A DNA stretch of 24,141 nt from JAAFHS01 sp043751715. GTDB lineage: Bacteria > Pseudomonadota > Alphaproteobacteria > Rhodobacterales > Rhodobacteraceae. The DNA is taken from NCBI GenBank assembly GCA_043751715.1, contig JAYUZO010000146.1:1-24141 (forward strand). Direction: 5' to 3'. This document shows positions 15,524 through 24,000 of this stretch, piece after piece (the first letter of the stretch is position 1; the number at the start of each line of letters is the position of its first letter). The notes under the pieces are model-generated. The model did not search any database and was not told where the DNA came from. It saw nothing but the letters and a program-made list of their open reading frames with translations. A program made the translations under genes and the position numbers.

Positions 15524-16564
15524 ATGCTGACCCCCTCCAAACAAGCCTACGTCCCTTTTGTCAGTGTTGCCAATATGATGAAGCTGGTTCTTCATCTTGG
15601 CGTCGAACGCGTGATGGTTGATCTGGCTGCCGAGATTGAGGCTGATTTCATCCGTTGGCCGCTGTTTGACAAGACGCCGCGTGTGGCCAGCCATTCCGAT
15701 GTTGGGGTGATCGAACTGATGCCCACGTCGGACGGCGAAACCTACGGGTTCAAATATGTGAACGGCCATCCGTCAAACATGAAGCAGGGCTTGCAGACCG
15801 TCACCGCCTTTGGCCTGCTAGCGGATGTCGCCACCGGCTACCCCCTGCTGCTGTCGGAAATGACGATCCTCACCGCCCTGCGCACTGCGGCCACCAGTGC
15901 GATGGCCGCCAAGTGGCTGGCGCCCAAGGGTGGCACCATGGCGCTTATTGGTAACGGCGCGCAGGCAGAATTTCAGGCGCTCGCGTTCAAGGCGATTTGC
16001 GGCGTGACCGAGGTCAGGATGTATGATATTGACCACGCCGCCACGCGGAAATGTGCAACAAATCTGGCAGGTTATGGGCTGAAGTTGATAGAATGCACCA
16101 CCCCGGAGGAGGCTATCTTGGGCGCGCAGGTCATCACCACGGTTACGGCAGACAAGACGAATGCCACCATCCTGACCGATAACATGGTGGGTGCCGGCGT
16201 GCACATCAACGCGGTGGGCGGTGATTGCCCCGGCAAGACCGAACTGCACCGCGATATCCTGCTGCGCGCCGGCATTTTCGTGGAATACCCGCCCCAGACG
16301 CGGATTGAGGGCGAAATTCAGCAATTGCCCGCTGATTACCCGGTCACCGAACTGTGGCAGGTGATGGCGGGCACGACGGCTGGGCGCACCGACCCGGCAC
16401 AAATAACGCTGTTTGACAGCGTGGGTTTCGCCATCGAAGACTTCAGCGCTCTGCGCTATGTCCTTGTAAAGCTGCGCGAAACCGGATTCTGTGATCAGCT
16501 TGACATGATCGCCGACCCCGACGACCCGCGCGATCTGTTCGGCATGCTGATGCGCGCTGGCTAA
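15524..16564 (+). CDS. ocd: Ornithine cyclodeaminase
   Basis: Ornithine cyclodeaminase turns ornithine into proline and ammonia, using tightly bound NAD. The 346-residue protein has the dinucleotide motif LIGNGAQAEFQ (141-151), the substrate-side stretch HINAVGGDCPGKTEL (227-241, with the likely catalytic D234) and EYPPQTRIEGEIQQL, matching ornithine cyclodeaminase more than alanine dehydrogenase or other members of the mu-crystallin family. The ATG at 15524 has AGGAG seven bases upstream; a TTG at 15506 is in frame but unlikely. It shares an operon with the arginase. Its TAA overlaps the stop codon of the convergent kamA-like gene by two bases. Confidence 0.94.
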   Translation: MLTPSKQAYVPFVSVANMMKLVLHLGVERVMVDLAAEIEADFIRWPLFDKTPRVASHSDVGVIELMPTSDGETYGFKYVNGHPSNMKQGLQTVTAFGLLADVATGYPLLLSEMTILTALRTAATSAMAAKWLAPKGGTMALIGNGAQAEFQALAFKAICGVTEVRMYDIDHAATRKCATNLAGYGLKLIECTTPEEAILGAQVITTVTADKTNATILTDNMVGAGVHINAVGGDCPGKTELHRDILLRAGIFVEYPPQTRIEGEIQQLPADYPVTELWQVMAGTTAGRTDPAQITLFDSVGFAIEDFSALRYVLVKLRETGFCDQLDMIADPDDPRDLFGMLMRAG

Positions 16565-17598
16565 GGATCGCGGTAGGTGTGCAGCCCGCCCTGATAGTCA
16601 CGGATCAGATAGCTGCCATCCGCTTGCAGCACCACATAATCGGCGGTGACCGGCATCTTGCCGAAACCACCGGGCACGTCGATGACATAGGTCGGCAGGC
16701 ACAGGCTGGACACCTGCCCACGAAGTGCCGCCATCAGCGCCTGCCCAGACGCAATCGTGGTGCGGAAATGGCTGGTGCCTTGCGCCAGATCGCAATGGTG
16801 CAGGTAATAGGGCTTGATGCGCAGCCGGATCAGCGCGCGAAACAGCCCCTCCAACGCCTCCACCGTATCATTCACCCCCCGCAGCAGCACGGTTTGCGCC
16901 ACCAACGGGATTCCTGCCCGCGTCAGCCGCGCAATCGCCGCTTCGGCCCCCGGTGTCAGTTCCTGCGCGTGGTTGGTGTGCACGGCCACGTATACCGTTT
17001 TGCCCACATCCAGTGCCGCCACCATGTCTGGCGTGATGCGCGCCGCGTCTACCACCGGAACCCGCGTATGCAGGCGGATCACCTCCAGATGCGCAATGTC
17101 TGACAAGGCCGCCAGAACCGCCCCCAACCGGCGCGGCGACAGCATCAGCGGATCACCCCCTGTCAGAATCACCTCACGCACGGCGGGGGTCTGGCGCAGG
17201 TAGGCATAGGCCGTATTCAATGCTGCATCCGGCAAGGCCCCGCTATCGCCCACTGTTTCACGCCGGAAACAGAACCGGCAATACACCGCACAGCTTTGCG
17301 TCACGGCCAGAATCACCCTGTCAGGGTAGCGGTGCGTGAGGCCCGGCACCGGCATATGCGCATGATCACCAATCGGGTCGGCGCGTTCTTCGGGCCTGAT
17401 GGTCAATTCAGCAACAGATGGCACAAACTGCCGCGCCACCGCATCACCTGCGGCACAAATGGCAGCCTGCATGCCCGGTGTCAGCCTGATGCGGAATTGG
17501 TCGGCCACCTGCGCCAACGCAGTTGCATCATCTGCCTGCGCCAAGCCAGCCCGCACAAGGCCAGAAACCGTTGTCAGCGCTGTGGGGCGGGCGTTCAC
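16561..17598 (-). CDS. Lysine 2,3-aminomutase-like radical SAM protein
   Basis: This 345-residue protein carries the radical SAM cluster motif CAVYCRFC (103-110, cysteines 103, 107 and 110), LTGGDP (145-150) and the PLP-lysine motif PGGFGK (309-314, K314). These define the lysine 2,3-aminomutase/EpmB family, which moves an amino group from the alpha to the beta position. The length lies between EpmB, which modifies elongation factor P, and the longer catabolic KamA; no epmA or efp is in the window to decide. I chose the GTG at 17598 with AGGAG six bases upstream over an in-frame start at 17694. It is convergent with ornithine cyclodeaminase, with overlapping stop codons. Confidence 0.88.
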   Translation of the reverse strand: MNARPTALTTVSGLVRAGLAQADDATALAQVADQFRIRLTPGMQAAICAAGDAVARQFVPSVAELTIRPEERADPIGDHAHMPVPGLTHRYPDRVILAVTQSCAVYCRFCFRRETVGDSGALPDAALNTAYAYLRQTPAVREVILTGGDPLMLSPRRLGAVLAALSDIAHLEVIRLHTRVPVVDAARITPDMVAALDVGKTVYVAVHTNHAQELTPGAEAAIARLTRAGIPLVAQTVLLRGVNDTVEALEGLFRALIRLRIKPYYLHHCDLAQGTSHFRTTIASGQALMAALRGQVSSLCLPTYVIDVPGGFGKMPVTADYVVLQADGSYLIRDYQGGLHTYRDP

Positions 17599-17604
17599 GC
17601 AAAG

Positions 17605-17609
17605 CTCCT
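17605..17609 (-). promoter_or_regulatory. Ribosome binding site deciding the kamA-like start
   Basis: AGGAG on the minus strand (17609 down to 17605) lies six bases before the GTG at 17598, which fixes that start over the longer frame beginning at 17694. Confidence 0.65.
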
Positions 17610-17657
17610 GTAAAGGTGCGGGCTTATGCGCACAGAACGCGGCTTTGGCAAGGATGG

Positions 17658-17927
17658 CTAATGCAGCCGCCACTCCCCCACCACATTGCGCCATTCGCCG
17701 GGCGCAATCAGCCGCCGATGGGTAAACCGCACCGAATGAAGCGGGCCGTCGATCTGGTCGTGCCAGAATTCAATGAACTTGAACAGCACCGGATAATCGG
17801 GTGCCAGATCATAGTCCTGCCAGACATAGGTGTTCAGTACGTTGCGATAATCGGGCATCCGGTAGACCATTTCTGCCGTGGTCAATCCGTAGCCTTTCAG
17901 CATCAATTCCGTCTCGGTTCCGATCAT
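17658..17927 (-). CDS. usg: Usg family protein
   Basis: This 89-residue soluble protein matches the small alphaproteobacterial Usg family: GYGLTTAEMVYRMPDYRNVLNTYVWQDYDLAPDYP and FIEFWHDQIDGPLHSVRFTHRRLI are near-invariant features of the family as I know it. No activity is established; Caulobacter usg lies near trp genes, which is not the case here. I chose the ATG at 17927, which follows AAGGAG at seven to eight bases, over an in-frame codon at 17954. It lies upstream of the kamA-like gene on the same strand (59-base gap) and is divergent from gyrA. Confidence 0.9.
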   Translation of the reverse strand: MIGTETELMLKGYGLTTAEMVYRMPDYRNVLNTYVWQDYDLAPDYPVLFKFIEFWHDQIDGPLHSVRFTHRRLIAPGEWRNVVGEWRLH

Positions 17928-18044
17928 GCCAACACTCCTTTCAAGGGGCAGCACCCAAAGCCTGCCACAGACAAATTAAGATTCAACAAAAACAATGTGT
18001 TATCACTTGGCATCTGCGGCTGCCAAAGCCCCTGCAAGCATCCA

Positions 18045-18074
18045 TTGCACCGCTATCCCTAGTTGGTGTAAAAG
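18045..18074 (+). promoter_or_regulatory. Candidate gyrA promoter
   Basis: TTGCAC (18045-18050) and TAAAAG (18069-18074) are 18 bases apart in the 192-base gap between usg and gyrA. The gap is the most AT-rich part of the neighbourhood (17970-18000). This is the best match I see, but it is weak; the start point is unknown. Confidence 0.2.
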
Positions 18075-18119
18075 GATTGCAACAAAATATGGGGTCATTC
18101 CCCGAAAGGCGCCCGTCAC

Positions 18120-20837
18120 ATGAACGACACACCCGAAGATATTGAAAACGCGGACGAAATGCCGCAGCGGCCCGAACTCACGGGTCCGCATGTCGATATC
18201 GTCGATGAAATGAAGACCGCCTACCTTGATTACGCGATGAGCGTGATCGTGTCGCGCGCGATTCCCGATCTGCGTGACGGCCTGAAACCCGTGCACCGCC
18301 GCATCCTGTACGCCATGCACGAAACCAACAACGCGCATGACAAACCCTACCGCAAATCGGCGCGGCCCGTGGGCGATGTGATGGGCAAATACCACCCGCA
18401 TGGTGACAGCGCGATTTATGATGCGCTTGTCCGTATGGCACAGCCGTTTTCCATGAGCCTGAAGCTGCTGGACGGCCAAGGCAACTTCGGGTCGATGGAC
18501 GGTGATAATGCCGCGGCCATGCGTTACACCGAAGTGCGGATGGATAAGCCTGCTGCGTTCCTGCTGGCCGATATCGACAAGGAAACCGTTGAATTCCAAG
18601 ACAATTACGACGGCAAGGATCGTGAACCCACCGTTCTGCCCGCGCGGTTTCCGAACATGCTGGTCAATGGCGCTGAGGGCATTGCCGTGGGCATGGCCAC
18701 GCGCATTCCGCCGCATAATCTGGGCGAGGTGATTGACGGCACGCTGGCCCTGATCGAAAACCCGGATCTGTCGACCGAAGCGCTGATGGACTATATCCCC
18801 GCCCCGGATTTCCCGACCGGTGCGATGATCCTTGGCCGCTCTGGTGCGCGCAAAGCGTATCTTGAGGGGCGCGGGTCGGTGATCATCCGCGCCAAAACGC
18901 GGGTTGAGGAAATTCGCAAAGACCGCTTTGCCATCATCATTGATGAGGTGCCCTATCAGGTGAACAAGTCGCGGATGATTGAAATCATCGCAGAACAGGT
19001 GCGCGACAAAAAGATCGAAGGCATTGCCCATGTGCAAGACGAATCTGACCGGATCGGCGTGCGCGTGGTGATTGAGCTGAAGCGTGATGCAACGGCCGAT
19101 GTTGTCTTGAATCAGCTGTTCCGCTTTACGCCCATGCAGGTTTCTTTCGGCTGCAACATGCTGGCGCTGAACGGCGGGCGGCCGGAACAGCTGACGCTGC
19201 GCGATTTCCTAAGCTATTTCATAACCTTCCGTGAGGAAGTTGTTGCAAACCGCACCGCGTTTGAACTGCGAAAAGCCCGCGAACGCAGCCATATCCTGTG
19301 CGGTCTGGCCGTCGCGGTTTCCAACGTGGATGAGGTGGTAGCCACCATCCGCGCCTCGGCTGATCCGGCAGAGGCGCGCGAACGCCTGATGACGCGGCGC
19401 TGGCCTGCAGGCGAGATCATCCCCTTCATCAAGCTGATTGATGATCCGTCGCATCCGGTGAATGACGATGGCACCTATAACCTGTCCGAAGTGCAGGCCC
19501 GCGCCATTCTGGAATTGCGGTTGCAGCGGCTGACCGCGCTTGGTGTCAAGGAAGTGACCGATGAACTTCAGGAACTGGCGGCCAAGATCAAGGATTACCT
19601 TGAAATCCTGGGCAGCCGTGACCGGATCATGGCGATCATCAGTGAAGAGCTGCGTGAGGTAAAGGCGCTGTTTGCAGTGCCGCGCCGGACGGAAATTGCC
19701 GACTGGTCCGGCGATATGGAAGACGAAGACCTGATCGAGCGAGAGGATATGGTGGTGACCATCACCTCTGGTGGCTATATCAAGCGCACGCCTTTGGTGG
19801 AATTCCGCAGCCAGAATCGGGGCGGCAAGGGCCTGTCGTCAATGGCGACCAAGGAAGATGATGTGGTCACCACGCTTTTCGTGGCCAACACCCATACGCC
19901 GCTACTGTTTTTCACGACCAATGGCATGGTCTACAAGATGAAGACATGGCGCCTGCCGCTGGCAGGGCGCACGGCCAAAGGCAAGGCCATGGTCAACATT
20001 CTGCCCATTGAATCGGGGGTTTCCATCGCGGCCTTGATGCCAGTTGATGTGCCCGAGGACGCGTGGCAAAACCTGCAGATCGTGTTTGCCACATCGGACG
20101 GTGATGTGCGCCAGAACGATCTTTCGGATTTCACCAACGTCATGCGTAATGGCAAGATCGCGATGAAACTGCCCGATGGTGTGACGCTGGTGAATGCAGC
20201 CATTGCCGATGAAAACGATGATATCATGCTGGTCACCGAAGGCGGACGGGCGATCCGGTTTTCGACGCAGGAAATCCGCGTGTTCAAATCGCGTGGGTCA
20301 ACCGGCGTGCGGGGGATCCGGCTTGGCGATGATGACAGTGTGGTCTCCATGGCGATCATCCGGCATTTCGAGGCGAGCCCAGAGGAACGCGAAGCCTATC
20401 TGAAACAGCGCCGCCTGATGGCGGGCGTGACAGAAGATGAGGCGGATGATGAGGAAGAAACCGTTGCGGCAGGTCAGCTTAGCACCGAACGTTACAGTGA
20501 GATGTCAGCCGCCGAAGACCTGATCCTGACCATCACCAAGGGCGGGTCGGGCAAGCTTTCGTCCAGCCATGATTACCCGGTGCGCGGGCGCGGCGGCATG
20601 GGCGTCAAGGCAATTTCGCCGGGGCCGCGTGGCGGGCGGATCGTGGCCTCCTTCCCGGTTGAGGCCAGCGATCAGATCATGCTGGCCACGTCCACAGGCC
20701 AATCCATCAGGGTGCCGGTGGGTCAGGTCAGTTTCCGTTCGCGGAGCGCGGGCGGGGTGCGGGTATTCAACGTGGGCGCGGATGAAGAGGTGGTGTCGGT
20801 CGCCCGTGTGGCCGAACAGGGCGATGAGCCCGCTTGA
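18120..20837 (+). CDS. gyrA: DNA gyrase subunit A
   Basis: GyrA cuts and rejoins DNA in the A2B2 gyrase, which introduces negative supercoils. The 905-residue protein has the catalytic tyrosine Y136 in AAAMRYTEVR, the quinolone region GKYHPHGDSAIYDA with wild-type S97 and D101, and a six-bladed C-terminal wrapping domain. The GyrA box, usually QRRGGKG, reads QNRGGKG at 565-571. An acidic insert (EDEADDEEE) lies in the C-terminal domain. The start at 18120 has GAAAGG ten bases upstream, a rather long spacing. The next gene starts inside its last 14 bases. Confidence 0.98.
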   Translation: MNDTPEDIENADEMPQRPELTGPHVDIVDEMKTAYLDYAMSVIVSRAIPDLRDGLKPVHRRILYAMHETNNAHDKPYRKSARPVGDVMGKYHPHGDSAIYDALVRMAQPFSMSLKLLDGQGNFGSMDGDNAAAMRYTEVRMDKPAAFLLADIDKETVEFQDNYDGKDREPTVLPARFPNMLVNGAEGIAVGMATRIPPHNLGEVIDGTLALIENPDLSTEALMDYIPAPDFPTGAMILGRSGARKAYLEGRGSVIIRAKTRVEEIRKDRFAIIIDEVPYQVNKSRMIEIIAEQVRDKKIEGIAHVQDESDRIGVRVVIELKRDATADVVLNQLFRFTPMQVSFGCNMLALNGGRPEQLTLRDFLSYFITFREEVVANRTAFELRKARERSHILCGLAVAVSNVDEVVATIRASADPAEARERLMTRRWPAGEIIPFIKLIDDPSHPVNDDGTYNLSEVQARAILELRLQRLTALGVKEVTDELQELAAKIKDYLEILGSRDRIMAIISEELREVKALFAVPRRTEIADWSGDMEDEDLIEREDMVVTITSGGYIKRTPLVEFRSQNRGGKGLSSMATKEDDVVTTLFVANTHTPLLFFTTNGMVYKMKTWRLPLAGRTAKGKAMVNILPIESGVSIAALMPVDVPEDAWQNLQIVFATSDGDVRQNDLSDFTNVMRNGKIAMKLPDGVTLVNAAIADENDDIMLVTEGGRAIRFSTQEIRVFKSRGSTGVRGIRLGDDDSVVSMAIIRHFEASPEEREAYLKQRRLMAGVTEDEADDEEETVAAGQLSTERYSEMSAAEDLILTITKGGSGKLSSSHDYPVRGRGGMGVKAISPGPRGGRIVASFPVEASDQIMLATSTGQSIRVPVGQVSFRSRSAGGVRVFNVGADEEVVSVARVAEQGDEPA

Positions 20838-21144
20838 GGCGCGCCTTGCCGCCCTTGGGGCAGCGGGGGAAACGGTGACGTACGGCGTACTCGCGCGCGA
20901 ACTGGGCTGGCGGATGGGGGCGTTGACGGCGGCGCTTGAGACGATGATGGCAGCGGATCATGCCGCTGGGCAGCCCCTGCGCGCCGTTGTCTGCGCGGGA
21001 TGCCTGAACAATGGAATGCCGGCAGAAGGCTTCTTTCTCAAGGCCTTGGCGCTGGGACTTCACCTGCCCGACCGCGCTGATTTCGTGTCCACACAGCGTG
21101 CCGCCTTGCGCAGTCAACCGGGCAGCGCTACATCCGGCATATGA
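20824..21144 (+). CDS. Unknown 106-residue protein between gyrA and trmFO
   Basis: The frame starts with an ATG at 20824, 14 bases before the gyrA stop codon ends, and its TGA overlaps the trmFO ATG as ATGA. Such overlap on both sides suggests a real, coupled gene. The sequence has a helix-turn-helix feel (GETVTYGVLARELGWRMGALTAALETMMAAD, about 15-45) and then PLRAVVCAGCLNNGMPAEGFFLKALALG. The first part loosely recalls the winged helix of alkyltransferase-like proteins, but the PCHR active site is absent. I believe similar short proteins occur in other Rhodobacterales. The function is unknown, possibly DNA or RNA binding. Confidence 0.7.
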   Translation: MSPLEARLAALGAAGETVTYGVLARELGWRMGALTAALETMMAADHAAGQPLRAVVCAGCLNNGMPAEGFFLKALALGLHLPDRADFVSTQRAALRSQPGSATSGI

Positions 21145-22472
21145 CACAAACACTGAATATCATCGGCGGCGGGATGGCCGGGGCCGAGGCCGCATGGCAG
21201 GCGGCCCAAATGGGCGTGCGCGTGGTGATCCACGAAATGCGCCCGAAGGTTGGCACTTTTGCGCATCGCACCGGGCATCTGGCGGAAATGGTTTGCTCCA
21301 ATTCCTTCCGGTCCGATGATGATGAACAGAACGCCGTGGGCCTGCTGCACTGGGAAATGGCCGCGGCGGGCGGTATCATCATGCAGACCGCGCGCGCGCA
21401 CCGCTTGCCTGCGGGTGGTGCACTGGCGGTGGACCGTGATCCCTTTGCCGAGGCCGTCACCGCACGCCTGCTGGCGCATCCGCTGATTAGCGTTGAATAT
21501 GATGAGGTTACAGCCCTTCCTTCAACAGGTCATTGGATCGTGGCCACCGGTCCGCTGACCAGTGGCACACTCGCCGAAAGCATTCGTACCGCCACGGGGG
21601 CCGAGGCGCTTGCGTTCTTTGATGCCATCGCCCCCATCGTCTATGCCGACAGTATCGACATGTCGCAGGCCTGGCTGCAATCGCGCTATGACAAGGGCGA
21701 CACGGAGGCAGAACAGCAGGCCTATATTAACTGCCCGATGGACCGGGCGCAGTATGAGGCCTTCATAGATGCCCTGCTGGCCGCTGACAAAACCGTGTTC
21801 CACGCGGGCGAAACGGCGGGCTATTTCGACGGTTGCCTGCCGATTGAGGTGATGGCTGAACGCGGGCGCGAAACGCTGCGTTTTGGACCGATGAAGCCGG
21901 TGGGGCTGACCAATGCCCACGACCCGCAGATCAAACCCTATGCCGTAGTGCAACTGCGGCGTGATAACAAACTGGGCACGCTTTATAACATCGTGGGCTT
22001 TCAGACCAAGATGAAGCACGGGGCGCAAACCGCTGTTTTTAAAATGATTCCCGGACTGCAAGATGCCAGCTTTGCACGGCTGGGCGGCATTCACCGCAAC
22101 ACGTTCATCAACTCGCCCACCCTGCTGGATGACCAGATGCGCCTGCGCAGCCGACCGAACATCCGCTTTGCCGGCCAGATCACGGGGGTTGAGGGCTATG
22201 TGGAAAGCGCCGCCATGGGTCTTTTGGCGGGGCGCATGGCTGCGGCGGAAATAAAAGGCGAAACCCTGCCGCCTCCACCACCTGAAACGGCGATGGGATC
22301 ATTGATCCACCACATCACCGGCGGGGCCGAGGCGAAAACATTTCAGCCGATGAACGTGAACTTTGGCCTTTTCCCGCCGATAGATGCCAAGGGTGGCCGC
22401 CGTGGCCGCAAGGACCGCTACAAGGCCTATACCGACCGGGCCAAGCAGGCGTTCACGGAATGGCTTTCGTAA
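21141..22472 (+). CDS. trmFO: Folate-dependent tRNA (uracil-54-C5)-methyltransferase TrmFO
   Basis: TrmFO makes ribothymidine at position 54 of tRNA using methylenetetrahydrofolate and FAD, instead of the SAM enzyme TrmA. The 443-residue protein starts with the FAD motif IIGGGMAGAEAA (7-18). It holds the two expected cysteines, C52 in MVCSNSFRSDD and C232 in GYFDGCLPIEVMAERG, followed by GPMKPVGL and FGLFPP near the end. Length is typical. Its ATG overlaps the preceding gene's stop, and its last 13 bases overlap gluQ, so all three are translated as a tight unit. Confidence 0.97.
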   Translation: MTQTLNIIGGGMAGAEAAWQAAQMGVRVVIHEMRPKVGTFAHRTGHLAEMVCSNSFRSDDDEQNAVGLLHWEMAAAGGIIMQTARAHRLPAGGALAVDRDPFAEAVTARLLAHPLISVEYDEVTALPSTGHWIVATGPLTSGTLAESIRTATGAEALAFFDAIAPIVYADSIDMSQAWLQSRYDKGDTEAEQQAYINCPMDRAQYEAFIDALLAADKTVFHAGETAGYFDGCLPIEVMAERGRETLRFGPMKPVGLTNAHDPQIKPYAVVQLRRDNKLGTLYNIVGFQTKMKHGAQTAVFKMIPGLQDASFARLGGIHRNTFINSPTLLDDQMRLRSRPNIRFAGQITGVEGYVESAAMGLLAGRMAAAEIKGETLPPPPPETAMGSLIHHITGGAEAKTFQPMNVNFGLFPPIDAKGGRRGRKDRYKAYTDRAKQAFTEWLS

Positions 22473-23308
22473 CCCGCTTTGCCCCCAGCCCGACCGGCCC
22501 TTTGCATCTGGGCCATGCTTATTCCGCGATCCTTGCGCATGATATGGCGCGGGCTGCGGGTGGGCGGTTCCTTTTGCGGATGGAAGATACCGATGTTGAC
22601 CGCAGCAAAACTGCCTATGAAGAGCTGATCACGTCAGACCTGACATGGCTTGGCCTGACATGGGATGGGCCTGTCATGCGGCAGTCTGAACACATCGACC
22701 AATATAGCAGCCGACTGGAACCCTTGATTGAACAAGGGCTGCTATACCCTTGTTCCTGCACGCGTTCTGATATTCGCGCAGCCCTGTCAGCCCCACAGGA
22801 AGGCGTGGATTTCAATGTCTATCCTGGCATATGCAGGGGGCGGGCAATGCAATCACGCCTGCCCGCAGATGCGTTACGCCTTGATCTGGCGGCAGCACTG
22901 CGGCGGTTGCGGGCTGCTGATCTGGGCTTTACCGAAACCGGGCCACGCTACGCAGGACAGCATATACTGAACCCCGCCACCACCCTTGCCCGGATTGGCG
23001 ATGTTGTTTTGTCGCGCAAGGGCGAAGATATCGTGGCCTATTTCCTTGCCGCAGCACTGGATGATGCAGATACCGGTATCACCCATGTGATCCGGGGCGA
23101 AGACCTGTTTGAATTCACGCCAGTGCAGGTGATCTTGCAGCATCTGTTCGGCCTGCCTACGCCCGTTTATCACCACCACCGCTTGATCCGGGATGATGCG
23201 GGCAAAAGGCTGGCCAAGCGCGATGACGCGCGCGCGCTATCCAAATACCGCGCAGAAGGGGCCAGCCCGGAAGATATCAGGCGCATGGTCGGGCTGCCCG
23301 CCCCGTAG
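22460..23308 (+). CDS. gluQ: Glutamyl-queuosine tRNA(Asp) synthetase
   Basis: GluQ (GluQRS) is a shortened glutamyl-tRNA synthetase that attaches glutamate to the queuosine base at the tRNA-Asp wobble position. The 282-residue protein has the ATP-binding FAPSPTGPLHLGH (7-19), a zinc site CSC..Y..C (C98, C100, Y121, C125), and KRLAKRD near the C-terminus in place of KMSKR. It lacks the anticodon-binding domain, as expected. It starts 13 bases inside trmFO, so two tRNA-modification enzymes are coupled. Its TAG stop is the outer end of a palindrome shared with the convergent phoB gene. Confidence 0.95.
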   Translation: MAFVTRFAPSPTGPLHLGHAYSAILAHDMARAAGGRFLLRMEDTDVDRSKTAYEELITSDLTWLGLTWDGPVMRQSEHIDQYSSRLEPLIEQGLLYPCSCTRSDIRAALSAPQEGVDFNVYPGICRGRAMQSRLPADALRLDLAAALRRLRAADLGFTETGPRYAGQHILNPATTLARIGDVVLSRKGEDIVAYFLAAALDDADTGITHVIRGEDLFEFTPVQVILQHLFGLPTPVYHHHRLIRDDAGKRLAKRDDARALSKYRAEGASPEDIRRMVGLPAP

Positions 23309-23331
23309 GATGGGCAATACTGCCCATCTTA
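23306..23331. repeat. Palindromic repeat holding both stop codons of gluQ and phoB (copy 2)
   Basis: TAGGATGGGCA (23306-23316) pairs with TGCCCATCTTA (23321-23331), with the four-base loop ATAC and one G-T pair. Its left end is the TAG of gluQ and its right end, on the minus strand, is the TAA of phoB. The core is the hairpin seen at 7651-7671. Confidence 0.8.
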
Positions 23332-24000
23332 CCCTAAAGAATATCCCGCACCGCGCACCGTGCGCAGAACATCGCCCGGCCCAAGCGCCTTGCGCAAACG
23401 CCCGATATGCACATCCACCGTCCGCGTATCGACATAGATATCGCGGCCCCAGACCCGGTCGAGCAGCTGTTCACGGCTGAACACCCGGCCCGGCTTTTCC
23501 ATGAACGTCGAAAGCAGCCGGAATTCAGTGGGCCCAAGGCGCACTTCGCCCGCCCCCCGGTGTACGCGGTGGGTTTCAGGGTCTAGCCGGATGTCTGACC
23601 ATTCCAGCACCACCCCCACCGTTGCAGGCCGCGTGCGGCGCAGGGCTGCACGCACCCGCGCGATCAGTTCCACCACGGAATACGGCTTGATGATGTAGTC
23701 ATCCGCCCCGGTTTCCAGCCCGCGCACGCGGTCCACCTCTTCGGACCGGGCCGACAGCATGATGATCGGCACGGCACGCGTATCGGGGCGCAGCTTCAGG
23801 CGGCGGCAGACCTCGATTCCGCTTAAATTCGGCAGCATCCAGTCCAGCAGGATCAGATCGGGCGTCGCCTCAGCCACCCGCAGCAAGGCCTCCTCGCCGT
23901 CCGCGGCGCGCTCGACGCGGAAGCCTTCCTTCTCAAGATTATACTCAAGCAGGGTCGCCAGCGCGTCCTCGTCTTCGACCACCAGCACCAGGGGCGTCAT
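23329..24000 (-). CDS. phoB: Phosphate regulon response regulator PhoB
   Basis: PhoB activates the phosphate starvation regulon when phosphorylated by PhoR. The 223-residue protein has a receiver domain with the acidic pocket E9, D10, phosphate-acceptor D53 (LILLDWMLP), S83 where many have threonine, and K105, and an OmpR-type winged-helix domain (about 128-221) ending YVDTRTVDVHIGRLRKAL and RTVRGAGYSLG. Its start overlaps the phoU stop as ATGA, and the phoU context separates it from other OmpR-family regulators. It ends inside the palindrome shared with gluQ. Confidence 0.95.
   Translation of the reverse strand: MTPLVLVVEDEDALATLLEYNLEKEGFRVERAADGEEALLRVAEATPDLILLDWMLPNLSGIEVCRRLKLRPDTRAVPIIMLSARSEEVDRVRGLETGADDYIIKPYSVVELIARVRAALRRTRPATVGVVLEWSDIRLDPETHRVHRGAGEVRLGPTEFRLLSTFMEKPGRVFSREQLLDRVWGRDIYVDTRTVDVHIGRLRKALGPGDVLRTVRGAGYSLG

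Noticed and set aside
18408..18422. Quinolone-resistance change in gyrA
   Set aside because: S97 and D101 are the susceptible residues, so no resistance mutation is seen here.
18003..19037. 344-codon open frame antisense to the gyrA 5' part
   Set aside because: Shadow of gyrA codon bias; its translation has no domain.
23329..23331. phoB truncated by the palindromic repeat
   Set aside because: The protein reaches RTVRGAGYSLG, close to the normal PhoB end; only a few tail residues could be missing.
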